DNA of 64,000 bases from Bacteroidetes bacterium GWF2_41_31 (lineage in GTDB: Bacteria; Bacteroidota; Bacteroidia; Bacteroidales; F082): positions 1 to 64,000 of the forward strand of contig MEOL01000032.1 in the NCBI GenBank assembly GCA_001769215.1. The letters run 5' to 3'. Below are positions 17,305 to 25,663 of the stretch, piece after piece. A program made the position numbers and the translations under genes. Position 1 is the first letter of the stretch. Each line of letters opens with the position of its first letter. Below the pieces are notes generated by a model. It was not told the DNA's origin. It searched no databases and saw nothing but the letters and a program-made list of their open reading frames with translations.

Positions 17305-18738
17305 ATGAACTACGAACTGCTGTTTTGGATGGTACTCTACCTGGTGTTTATCCTCGCCATTTCCATCCGGCATTTGCGTCCTTCCGATCTCGATCAATAC
17401 CTGGTGAACAACCGTCAGACAAAAACGCTGCCACTGGTTTTTACCACCCTGGCCACTTTTGTGGGAGGCGGCACTTCCATAGGGCTGATCGCCATGGGTT
17501 ATGAATCGGGATTGGCCGCTGTAGGCATCGGAATCGCCTATGTCATTGGGTTTGTACTGTTGTTTTTCTTCGCCGGACATATTCGCGATTTTGGTGCCAA
17601 ACATCAGCTGTACAGCTTTCCTCATTACCTCAATCACCTGTATACCCATTTTGAAAAATCACGATTTACCCGAATTTTCTCGGCCACAGTCAGTGGCGTG
17701 AACATCTTTATTTTCTTTTTTCTGCTGTCGGCGCAGTTTGTGGCCATGGCCAGTTTATTGAGATATGGCTTTGAAATAGGCTATACCACAGCCGTGGTGA
17801 TTTCGGCTCTGATTGTGGTGCTATATACGGCTATTGCCGGATTGTCGGGCGTTATTATCACCGATATGGTTCAGTTTGTGGCCATCGTCATCATGATTGT
17901 GCTGGTGTTTATTCCGGGAATTATCCATGATACAGAAGTTTTTACCAGACTTTCCCAGCTTCCTGCCAACATGCTCAACGGAACATATTACGGATGGATT
18001 TTCCTGATTGCGTTGCCCGTTTTCCTGAGTTGGTCGGTGCTGGTGCGGATGGATATCTGGCAACGCATACTGGCCGCCAAAGACCGGCAAACTGCCCGCC
18101 GGGTGAGTTTGTGGTCGGGATTGGGGATGCTGCCTTTCTACATCGTATTTCCCCTGGTGGGGATGACCATCCGGGTAATCAGCCAGGAGGCCCTGAGTCC
18201 GAAAGATGTGGCCTATGTTTTTATCGATCGCCACAGCAATGGCATGTTGTACGGATTTGCCATGGTAGGATTGCTTTCCGCCCTGATGTCGTCGGGGGAT
18301 AGCTTTTTAAACATTATTTCCATTTCTGCCATCAAGGATCTGGTGGGCTGGAAATTGAAAAATCCAAAGGCATCCAGGTTAAGCCAGGGATTGCTCCTTA
18401 GACTGGCTACCATCCTTTTTGGGGTGATCGCTTTGGCTATGGCACTGGTATTTCCTTACATTGTCGATTTGATGGTCATTGGCATTTCGACCATCACTAT
18501 ATTTGCACCCATTACCCTGTTTGCCCTGATAAATAAGGAGAAAGTGTATTCCTACAGAAAAGCTGCATTGTGGAGCATCCTTTCGGGATTTGTATTGAAT
18601 ACAGTGCTGTTTGTATGGGGAATCCTGATCCCAGAACAGTTTGAACCAAAAAACTCATTTGTTCCTGCATTTGTTGTGGCCACGCTGGTATTGATCATTG
18701 GTGTGAAATTAACCAAAACTAAAATGAAAGCGATATGA
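17305..18738 (+). CDS. Sodium:solute symporter family protein
   Basis: 477-residue membrane protein with about 13 hydrophobic segments. TLATFVGGGTSIGLIAMGYESG and the region IAGLSGVIITDMVQFVAIVIMI are typical of the SSS (LeuT-fold) family. The substrate cannot be assigned. The start at 17305 (MNYELLFWMV) directly follows queG; its stop overlaps the tadA start in ATGA, indicating coupling. Confidence 0.88.
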   Translation: MNYELLFWMVLYLVFILAISIRHLRPSDLDQYLVNNRQTKTLPLVFTTLATFVGGGTSIGLIAMGYESGLAAVGIGIAYVIGFVLLFFFAGHIRDFGAKHQLYSFPHYLNHLYTHFEKSRFTRIFSATVSGVNIFIFFFLLSAQFVAMASLLRYGFEIGYTTAVVISALIVVLYTAIAGLSGVIITDMVQFVAIVIMIVLVFIPGIIHDTEVFTRLSQLPANMLNGTYYGWIFLIALPVFLSWSVLVRMDIWQRILAAKDRQTARRVSLWSGLGMLPFYIVFPLVGMTIRVISQEALSPKDVAYVFIDRHSNGMLYGFAMVGLLSALMSSGDSFLNIISISAIKDLVGWKLKNPKASRLSQGLLLRLATILFGVIALAMALVFPYIVDLMVIGISTITIFAPITLFALINKEKVYSYRKAALWSILSGFVLNTVLFVWGILIPEQFEPKNSFVPAFVVATLVLIIGVKLTKTKMKAI

Positions 18739-19181
18739 CCTTAGGTATATTTTCCGATGAGCATTTTATGAAGGAAGCACTCAAAGAGGCTGAAAAAGCA
18801 CGGTTACAAAATGAAGTTCCGGTAGGAGCCGTGATTGTGCACAACAACCGGATTATCTCCAGAGGACATAACCTGACCGAAACCCTGACCGATGTAACCG
18901 CGCATGCTGAAATGCAAGCCTTTACTTCCGCCGCCGAATTTATTGGGGGCAAATACCTCAAAGAATGTACCCTATACGTTACTCTTGAACCTTGTGTGAT
19001 GTGTGCCGGTGCTGCTTTTTGGACGCAAATCAGCCGGGTAGTTTTTGGTGCTTATGACCAAAAGCGGGGCTTTACTTTGATCACAGATAAATTGTTGCAT
19101 CCCACCACCGAAGTTTTAGGTGGTGTACTGTCCGAGGAATGTGGCGCTTTTATAAAGAAGTTTTTTCAGGAAAAAAGGTGA
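18735..19181 (+). CDS. tadA: tRNA adenosine(34) deaminase-type nucleoside deaminase
   Basis: 148-residue cytidine-deaminase-fold zinc enzyme. The zinc site is HAEMQAF (HAE) plus TLEPCVMCAGA (PCxxC); NEVPVGAVIVHNNRIISRGHN and FGAYDQKRG are typical of TadA, which converts adenosine 34 of tRNA-Arg to inosine. A guanine deaminase-like role is less likely. It overlaps the symporter stop by ATGA, but that transporter link is probably just operon packing. Confidence 0.9.
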   Translation: MTLGIFSDEHFMKEALKEAEKARLQNEVPVGAVIVHNNRIISRGHNLTETLTDVTAHAEMQAFTSAAEFIGGKYLKECTLYVTLEPCVMCAGAAFWTQISRVVFGAYDQKRGFTLITDKLLHPTTEVLGGVLSEECGAFIKKFFQEKR

Positions 19182-19220
19182 TCTTATTGAAAAATTCGAC
19201 TTCACCCTTTAACCCAACTT

Positions 19221-19251
19221 AAAAAAAAGCGGGGTGCCAACCAGGCATCCC
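19221..19251 (-). terminator. Rho-independent terminator for the M64 gene
   Basis: Stem GGGATGCC / GGCACCCC (one G-T type mismatch tolerated) on the minus strand, followed by GC and eight T. It lies 192 nt after the M64 stop; the rest of the 261-bp gap 19182-19442 shows nothing else I can name. Confidence 0.65.
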
Positions 19252-19442
19252 ACAAAAAAACAACTCAATAAACTAAGAAATGTACGGTTAACGATTAGTA
19301 ATCAGTGCGAACAAAATGACTATTCGGGAAGTCGGTTTTTTATATGCATTTGATACTAGTTATTCTGATCGTGGTAATCCTGGCAACGTGATATTGAATT
19401 GCCAAAGCAATGCCTGAACAACCCCCGTAAAGTTTCTTGATT

Positions 19443-20732
19443 TTATTTCACCAAACTATCTCCTGGAGCCGAATAGAAGTCAATCATTTCCTGAATGGCC
19501 TCTTCGCATACCGGACAAAACGCATCGCCCTTAAAAGTCTTCATCAGGCAGTCGTGACGGGGGCGGTACATTCCTTTGGCCACATAGCCGCCACCTTCAA
19601 AAGCGCCTGTTTTCATGTAGAATTCTTCCATGTCGGGTGTTGGTATGGGTGTTTGTTTTTTTACATGGTTTTGCCACTTACTTCCAAAATCTACCAAGGT
19701 GGTGATATTGGGTTCCCATGGCTCAATAGTTAAGTTGTAAAAATCGTTGTATGAAGTGGAAGAATCAAAGTATTCGTCAGCCAGTCCCGCGAAACCATGA
19801 CCCAGTTCATGAATAAAGATCTTGGCCGATTTTTCATTGCTGTTTACACTCACATTGTAGTAATTGTAGATGGCTCCACCCCCATACTTTTTGTTGTTGA
19901 CCAGGATATAAATCTGGTCGTAAGGGGCGTTGGCTGCCAGGTCACGAACGCTTTTGTCATCGTATGTCATGCAATAGCGTTCGCTGTCGAAGGTGTAAAA
20001 ACTGGTATTTAACACCGTGCTTTTCCAAGTGCCATCGGCAGGAACATCATTTCCCGATTCTCTTGAAGGAGACCACACGCCTCGTATATTGAATTTCTCC
20101 TTGTTTTTATCATAAGGCGCAAATTGAAACAGTCCATCTGCAAATTTTTTGCAATCCGACACGAACAATCCCATCTCATCTGTTGTGTACCCATCTGGAA
20201 GGATGACAATGTCCACCTTCTCTGAGGGGTCACCGCTGATGTACACATCAAAGGAAGGATAAACCAAACGCCGATCATTTTTTATAAAGTAATTGGCCGG
20301 ATCGACCACATATTCCATTTGCGTTTCGAGGAGGCCATCCCGGTTACGGGCGTAAAGCACCACCTTGACTGGAATTTTTGGATAAGGGAAAACCACGGAT
20401 TCAGATAAAGTTCTGTTGATGCTGTCCGATTCGGTAGTTGTTTGCCATTCACCAAAAAGGGTGTTGTAACCTCTTGAATACAAGAGCGAATGGCTTGTAA
20501 GATCAAATACCTTAACATAATAATTACCATAGTTAAAAGTATCCACCAGGTTTACTTTCGACCCTCCCCAAAAGGGTTCGTCGATGAGTTCGTCGAAGGA
20601 ATATTGTTGAGAGTTGTGGTTACCGCTGTGGTAATAATCCATTCGCAGGGTGTGATTCTCAAAAAACCGGTCGAATTGTGCAAAGGCCTGAACAGAAATG
20701 AATAGGGATAGGATGATAAATAGGTGTTTCAT
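19443..20732 (-). CDS. M64 family (IgA peptidase-like) metallopeptidase
   Basis: 429-residue exported zinc peptidase. Signal peptide MKHLFIILSLFISVQAFAQ. An N-terminal beta domain (about 20-165) is followed by the M64 catalytic domain: VDIVILPDGYTTDEMGLFV and the zinc motif HELGHGFAGLADEY (HExxH...E). Four late cysteines (CLMKTFKGDAFCPVCEE) are also common in this family. There is no T9SS tail, so it probably stays in the periplasm or is released by another route. Despite the family name, immunoglobulin cleavage should not be assumed. Confidence 0.9.
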   Translation of the reverse strand: MKHLFIILSLFISVQAFAQFDRFFENHTLRMDYYHSGNHNSQQYSFDELIDEPFWGGSKVNLVDTFNYGNYYVKVFDLTSHSLLYSRGYNTLFGEWQTTTESDSINRTLSESVVFPYPKIPVKVVLYARNRDGLLETQMEYVVDPANYFIKNDRRLVYPSFDVYISGDPSEKVDIVILPDGYTTDEMGLFVSDCKKFADGLFQFAPYDKNKEKFNIRGVWSPSRESGNDVPADGTWKSTVLNTSFYTFDSERYCMTYDDKSVRDLAANAPYDQIYILVNNKKYGGGAIYNYYNVSVNSNEKSAKIFIHELGHGFAGLADEYFDSSTSYNDFYNLTIEPWEPNITTLVDFGSKWQNHVKKQTPIPTPDMEEFYMKTGAFEGGGYVAKGMYRPRHDCLMKTFKGDAFCPVCEEAIQEMIDFYSAPGDSLVK

Positions 20733-20873
20733 GATTTGATTTTAAACAAAGGGGCAAAGGTAGTAAAAGGGATTTTGAGGAAGACTCTTCAATAAATAAT
20801 TGTTGGCTCCGGGGATATGGTATTTGTTTTTAACTTTTGAAGCCTGGTTCTTAAGATTAAACGTTATCAGTTG

Positions 20874-20925
20874 TTCACAAAGTTACACAAAGGAGCACGG
20901 AGTTACACAGAGAAGTTTTTGCTTA
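20874..20925. repeat. Dispersed-type intergenic repeat with AGTTACACA units
   Basis: Contains AGTTACACAAAGGAGCACGG followed by AGTTACACAGAGAAG, so the unit AGTTACACA[AG]AG occurs twice. This purine-rich pattern recalls the abundant CACAAAG/ACACGGAG intergenic repeats I associate with Bacteroidota and GxxExxY genes. It occupies part of the 347-bp gap 20733-21079, in which I see no gene. Confidence 0.4.
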
Positions 20926-21079
20926 TGCCTCTTTTCTGAAGAACTTAATCTTTCGTTGGGATGTGGTGGCCATCCAATAAAAGAAACCATGCAAATGACG
21001 CACTCACCTACACCATCCCATTCAACTTCATTAACTTTGTAACCAAAACGGATTAATCGCGTCAAATCATAAAAAGCTT

Positions 21080-21637
21080 GTGAGTAACGAAGATCTTTCC
21101 ATCGTAAACCTTATTCGTCAGGGAGATTCCCAGGCTTATGCTGTATTGGTGGATCGGTATAAAGATCGGGTGTTTTCGCTGGTATTGGGCATTGTACGTT
21201 CGCGGGAAGTGGCCGAAGAAGTGGCGCAGGATGTATTTATCAAAGCCTACAGCTCGTTGAATAAATTCCGCGAAGAATCGTCCTTTTCAACCTGGCTCTA
21301 CCGCATCGCTTACAATACGGCCATTTCGGAAACACGAAAACGAAAAATGCCACAGGTTTCGTTGGAAGAGCGTGAACATCTGACTGCCAGGATTTCTTAT
21401 GAGGAAGAGGATGACCTTGTGGAAGAAAGACATCACCAGTTAAAACGTGCAATCACAGAGCTGAACCCCGAAGAACAGTTGATTCTTCAGCTTTATTACC
21501 TGGAGGAAAAGTCGGTGGAAGACTTGTCCTCGTGCTTAAACCAGACGAATGCCAACATCAAAATAAAGTTGTTTCGGCTTCGGAATAAAATTAGGTTGTT
21601 GATGGAAGAAATGACCCGGCTGGCTGTTTTTTTATAA
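21080..21637 (+). CDS. ECF-type RNA polymerase sigma factor
   Basis: 185-residue sigma-70 family protein with only regions 2 and 4. Region 2 spans about 20-90 (YKDRVFSLVLGIVRSREVAEEVAQDVFIKAY, STWLYRIAYNTAISETRKRK), region 4 about 125-180 (EQLILQLYYLEEKSVEDLSSCL...IKIKLFRLRNKIR). The start is GTG at 21080. The next gene, 13 nt downstream, encodes a small membrane protein that may be its anti-sigma partner. Confidence 0.9.
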   Translation: MSNEDLSIVNLIRQGDSQAYAVLVDRYKDRVFSLVLGIVRSREVAEEVAQDVFIKAYSSLNKFREESSFSTWLYRIAYNTAISETRKRKMPQVSLEEREHLTARISYEEEDDLVEERHHQLKRAITELNPEEQLILQLYYLEEKSVEDLSSCLNQTNANIKIKLFRLRNKIRLLMEEMTRLAVFL

Positions 21638-21650
21638 ATTTGTATGCTTT

Positions 21651-22073
21651 ATGGATAAAGAAGATCAATACATCAAAAACTTTTTGCAGCAGCAACCTGT
21701 GGAGCAGGCTCCCGAAGGATTTACTTCACGGGTGATGGAAGCAGTGCAGCTACAGGAAAAATGGAAAATGGCCAGTTCCCCTGTCGGTGATTGGATATAC
21801 GGTTTGATCGCCATTGGAGCCGTTGGAATCGGAATCCTGGTTTATTTGCTTTTCGACCCACAAAGCCTCCTTACTTTTTCCGGAGACATCCGGGAAACCA
21901 TGGTTCAACTTTACACACAAATGAATCTGCAGATCACCACGCCGGTTCTTTTTCAGGGAGTTGGAATCAATACTTTTACCATGGGCATGGTGCTTATCCC
22001 GGTTATGTTGCTGATTATCGACCGAATCGTTTCCAAAAAAGTTTTCAGGTTGAACTCCTACTTTATCGCGTGA
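21651..22073 (+). CDS. Small two-helix membrane protein, putative anti-sigma partner
   Basis: 140 residues: a cytoplasmic N-terminus (1-45; YIKNFLQQQPVEQAPEGFTSRVMEAV), a transmembrane helix (about 46-68, DWIYGLIAIGAVGIGILVYLLF), a short loop and a second helix (about 105-124, FTMGMVLIPVMLLIIDRIV). No family is recognised. The P-x-GF-x3-V-M-x-A-V stretch before the first helix is like that of other sigma-linked inner membrane proteins in Bacteroidota. Position directly after the ECF sigma gene suggests a regulator of it, without zinc-binding HxxxCxxC. Confidence 0.55.
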   Translation: MDKEDQYIKNFLQQQPVEQAPEGFTSRVMEAVQLQEKWKMASSPVGDWIYGLIAIGAVGIGILVYLLFDPQSLLTFSGDIRETMVQLYTQMNLQITTPVLFQGVGINTFTMGMVLIPVMLLIIDRIVSKKVFRLNSYFIA

Positions 22074-22097
22074 TCAACACCAGGTTGATAATCCGAT

Positions 22098-23459
22098 CTA
22101 AATCAACTTCTTAACCAGCTCCGTAACCCGGGTTAAAGGCACAACTTCAATATTTAGCTTTTTAATATCCAGGCCTTTTAAGCCATACTTGGAGACAAAA
22201 ATCTGTTTAAACCCCAGTTTTTCTGCTTCAGCGATGCGGCTTTCCACCCGCGATACGGCCCTGATTTCACCGGACAATCCCACCTCACCGGCAAAACAAA
22301 TGTCGTGTCCGATGGCGACTTCTTCGGCTGATGAAAGGATAGCGGCCACCACAGCCAGATCAATGGCCGGATCTTCTACGCGCAAACCGCCCGCGATATT
22401 CAAAAAGACATCTTTGGTGCTCAGCCTGAAGCCACTTCGTTTTTCTATTACGGCCAACAGCATATTTAACCGGCGCAGGTCGAAACCTGTAGACGAACGC
22501 TGTGGTGTTCCATAAACCGCCGTTCCAACCAGGGCCTGGGTTTCAATCAGCATCGGACGCTGACCTTCAATCATGGCTGCAATGGCCACGCCGCTCGTTT
22601 CTTCTTCGCGTTGACTGAGCAACAGCTCGCTGGGATTGGTAACCTCGCGTAAACCAGCTGCTCCCATCTCATAAATACCCAGTTCCGAGGTGCTTCCATA
22701 GCGGTTTTTGATGGAACGAAGGATTCTGAATCCATAGTGCTGATCACCCTCGAACTGAAGCACCGCATCCACCATATGTTCCAGCACCTTTGGGCCGGCC
22801 AGGTTGCCGTCTTTGGTGATGTGCCCGATAAGCAGGACAGGGGTATTGCTCAGCTTGGCAAAACGCTGCAACTCGCCGGCGGTTTCCCGGATTTGTGAAA
22901 TGCTGCCCGCCGTTGAATCGATGGTGTCGGTGTGCATGGTTTGAATGCTGTCGATAATCACCAGATCAGGAGCCAATTCCAACGTATGCTGAAACAAATC
23001 GGTGGTGGAAGTTTCGTTGAGGATATAGCAATCTGGATTGTTACCTTTCAATCGGTCGGCGCGCATTTTAATCTGTTGCGGGCTCTCTTCACCGGAAAGA
23101 TACAGAATTTTCTTCCCTTTCAGGTTGAGGGCCATTTGCAGCAACAACGTCGATTTTCCGATACCCGGTTCACCGCCAATCAACACAATGGATCCGGGAA
23201 CCAGACCTCCACCCAGTACGCGGTTAAATTCGGTACTCATGGTATCGATGCGGTCTTCGCGCTGGTTTACTATCTGATGGATTGGAACCGGAGCTGATTT
23301 GGTTTTTCCGGTGACAAAGCCGGGTTTTGTTTCGGATGGTTTACTGATTACCTCTTCCACGAATGTGTTCCATTCGCCACATGCGGGGCATTTTCCGATC
23401 CATTTTCCTGAAGCATTGCCGCAGTTGCTACAGTAATACATGGTTTTAGCTTTGGCCAT
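22098..23459 (-). CDS. radA: DNA repair protein RadA
   Basis: 453-residue branch-migration ATPase related to RecA. N-terminal zinc finger YYCSNCGNASGKWIGKCPAC, Walker A GGEPGIGKSTLL, the RadA motif KNRYGS, and a C-terminal Lon-protease-like domain (about 285-450, without need for catalytic activity) are all present. It processes recombination intermediates. It converges with the sigma/anti-sigma pair, leaving only 24 nt between stops. Confidence 0.96.
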   Translation of the reverse strand: MAKAKTMYYCSNCGNASGKWIGKCPACGEWNTFVEEVISKPSETKPGFVTGKTKSAPVPIHQIVNQREDRIDTMSTEFNRVLGGGLVPGSIVLIGGEPGIGKSTLLLQMALNLKGKKILYLSGEESPQQIKMRADRLKGNNPDCYILNETSTTDLFQHTLELAPDLVIIDSIQTMHTDTIDSTAGSISQIRETAGELQRFAKLSNTPVLLIGHITKDGNLAGPKVLEHMVDAVLQFEGDQHYGFRILRSIKNRYGSTSELGIYEMGAAGLREVTNPSELLLSQREEETSGVAIAAMIEGQRPMLIETQALVGTAVYGTPQRSSTGFDLRRLNMLLAVIEKRSGFRLSTKDVFLNIAGGLRVEDPAIDLAVVAAILSSAEEVAIGHDICFAGEVGLSGEIRAVSRVESRIAEAEKLGFKQIFVSKYGLKGLDIKKLNIEVVPLTRVTELVKKLI

Positions 23460-23552
23460 GAGGCGATTGCTTAGTGGTTATTTGATGCACAAAGTTAATG
23501 ATTTGACCGGTTGGGAGGCATTTTTATTTTTGGAACCCATCCTAAATCAGGA

Positions 23553-25445
23553 TCAAACGGGGAGGGTAAAGGTAAAAATGCTTCCCTTTCCTTCGGTGCT
23601 TTTAATGGTTATACTTCCACCCATCTTATTTATAAAATCATGACACAACACCAAACCAATTCCGGTACCTTTTTCCTGATTTGTGCCGGGTCGTGTTATA
23701 AACGAATCCAATTTAAAAAGTTTTGGCAGGTCGCTTTCGCTGATGCCAAGTCCGTGGTCAATTACCGAAATACCAACCTCATGTTCCAGGCGGACGACTT
23801 TTATCAAAACGGTTCCACCGGGATGCGAAAATTTTATGGCATTTGAAATCAGGTTTCGCAACACCACCAAAAACATATTTCGGTCGATGTTGGCCATGAT
23901 ATCCTGATCAACTTCATTGGTGATGGTGATCTGTTTTTCGAGCGCATTGTTCTCAAGCAGCCGGATTGTTTCTTCCACAAGCGGCAGAATTTTCAACTGA
24001 TTGGGTTGAAATAAAAATGAATTGGTTTGCAGACGTGCCCAGTCGAGCAGGTTTTCGAGCAATTGAAATCCCTGTAATGAAGACTGGTGCAGCGATTCAA
24101 GAAATTCCTTGATTTGTTTTTCATTGTAGAGTTCCAGGTTATCATGTAGAATTTCGGTAAACGAGATCATGATGCTTAGCGGACTTTTCAGGTCATGGGC
24201 GATCATGTTAAAAAACCGGTCCTTGGTGGCATTGGCAAGTTCTAATTCTTTGTTTTTGTGAGCTATGACACTGTTTTTTGCCTGTAGTTTTTTATTCAGA
24301 TTTGTTTTATTGCGATTATTCCGCCATTGTAGTAACACCACCAACAAAAATAAAAGCGCTCCCGAAGTATAGATGCTGATCCACAGGTTTTTGTTTTTAA
24401 GCTCCTGTTTTTGTTTGTCATAAGTAAGCTGAAGGGCACGATTTTCAGCTTCCTTTTGAAGCAGATGCAGGTAGTTCATCTCACTGGCTTGCTCCTTACT
24501 AAAAAGGCTGTCGGTATACGATTTGTAATCAACATAATACCGGTAAGCCAACAGATAATTGTTTTGGCCAAAATAGATATCAGAAAGAATGAGGGAGATG
24601 TTTTGCAAATCCCACAAGGTTTTTAATTCATGTGCCAACGAATCACTTTTAAGCGCGTATTTTAAAGCCTCATTCGAGTTGTCCAGCATAAGCGATGATT
24701 GGGCCATTCCTGCCAGCGCATAACACAACTCCCATTTATTTTCGAAGGTGCTACTTTCAATTACAGAGGAAAACTCCTTAAGCGAATGATGGTACTCTTT
24801 TTTATTCAGGTAAATGTTTCCCAACAGGTTCTTATTGAGCATATATTCTGTCGTATCGCCCATTTGTTTACATAGCAAGATGGCTTTGTTAACACTGAAC
24901 ATGGCACTATCATATTCTTTCATCGCATTGAAAGTAATAGCCAGATTGAACCAGTTTCTTTCCTCGAGCAACGTGTCATTAATGTTAATGCAAATGGATA
25001 TCGACTTTTTGTGATTTAAAATGACTTCGTCGTATTTTTCCTGAATATTTAATATCATGGCCACATTGTTCAACCCGGCAGCGATACCCCGGTCATCATT
25101 TAGTTCACGAAAAAGATCCAGCGATTTGGTAAATTGATCCAGTGCTTTGTAATAATCGCCCTGAATGTACTGAACACCGCCGATTTTACTCAGGAGGGTG
25201 GCTTCTTCGAGCCGGTTGTTTTGTTCAATACTGACATTCAATGCTTTTAAGTAGTAAAATTCGGCTGAATCGGGCTGTTCAAATTTTAATGAATCGCCTA
25301 AATATTTAAAATAATCTCCCTGAGCCTGTTGGTCATAACCCGTGGCCTGGCTTTTAAACTTTCCCTGTTCAGGGTTAGATTGTCCAAAAACCATGGATAT
25401 TGAAAATAATAGAAATCCAAGAAAAAGGGAATTGGTGGCTTTCAT
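23553..25445 (-). CDS. TPR-containing membrane sensor histidine kinase
   Basis: 630 residues: signal peptide (MKATNSLFLGFLLFSISMVFGQ), periplasmic TPR repeats (about 35-330; e.g. ALDQFTKSLDLFRELNDDRGIAAGLNNVA), a membrane helix (about 353-370, ISIYTSGALLFLLVVLLQW), a short coiled coil, then HisKA with H box MIAHDLKSPLSIM and a HATPase with N box LRNLISNAIKFSHP, G1 VIDHGLGI and G2 KGTGIGLVL. No receiver or DNA-binding domain, and no response regulator nearby, so its partner lies elsewhere. It is divergent from another histidine kinase. Confidence 0.9.
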   Translation of the reverse strand: MKATNSLFLGFLLFSISMVFGQSNPEQGKFKSQATGYDQQAQGDYFKYLGDSLKFEQPDSAEFYYLKALNVSIEQNNRLEEATLLSKIGGVQYIQGDYYKALDQFTKSLDLFRELNDDRGIAAGLNNVAMILNIQEKYDEVILNHKKSISICININDTLLEERNWFNLAITFNAMKEYDSAMFSVNKAILLCKQMGDTTEYMLNKNLLGNIYLNKKEYHHSLKEFSSVIESSTFENKWELCYALAGMAQSSLMLDNSNEALKYALKSDSLAHELKTLWDLQNISLILSDIYFGQNNYLLAYRYYVDYKSYTDSLFSKEQASEMNYLHLLQKEAENRALQLTYDKQKQELKNKNLWISIYTSGALLFLLVVLLQWRNNRNKTNLNKKLQAKNSVIAHKNKELELANATKDRFFNMIAHDLKSPLSIMISFTEILHDNLELYNEKQIKEFLESLHQSSLQGFQLLENLLDWARLQTNSFLFQPNQLKILPLVEETIRLLENNALEKQITITNEVDQDIMANIDRNMFLVVLRNLISNAIKFSHPGGTVLIKVVRLEHEVGISVIDHGLGISESDLPKLFKLDSFITRPGTNQEKGTGIGLVLCHDFINKMGGSITIKSTEGKGSIFTFTLPV

Positions 25446-25597
25446 TATTAGTTGTTAAAATATCAAGCGGATGGTTATATTATTCGGGATCACATTACAA
25501 GTTGGCTAAATTATAAAAAACAAATCACCCGTACAACAGTATAATTCAGGCATTTCAATCAACTATTACTTTTTTACTTCTGAGTATAATGCGTCAT

Positions 25598-25605
25598 TAT
25601 TTTTG
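25598..25605 (+). promoter_or_regulatory. -7 promoter box for the propeller kinase
   Basis: TATTTTTG fits TAnnTTTG, 58 nt before the ATG at 25664, inside the 218-bp divergent gap between the two kinase genes. Confidence 0.45.
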
Positions 25606-25663
25606 GTATTTTAGATGTTAGTTTATTTGGATAGAATCCTTTGAGAATAACTTACTTCTTAAA

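Noticed and set aside
20800-21042. 80-residue plus-strand frame before the sigma factor
   Set aside because: It runs through the dispersed repeat and shows no domain, signal or conserved pattern.
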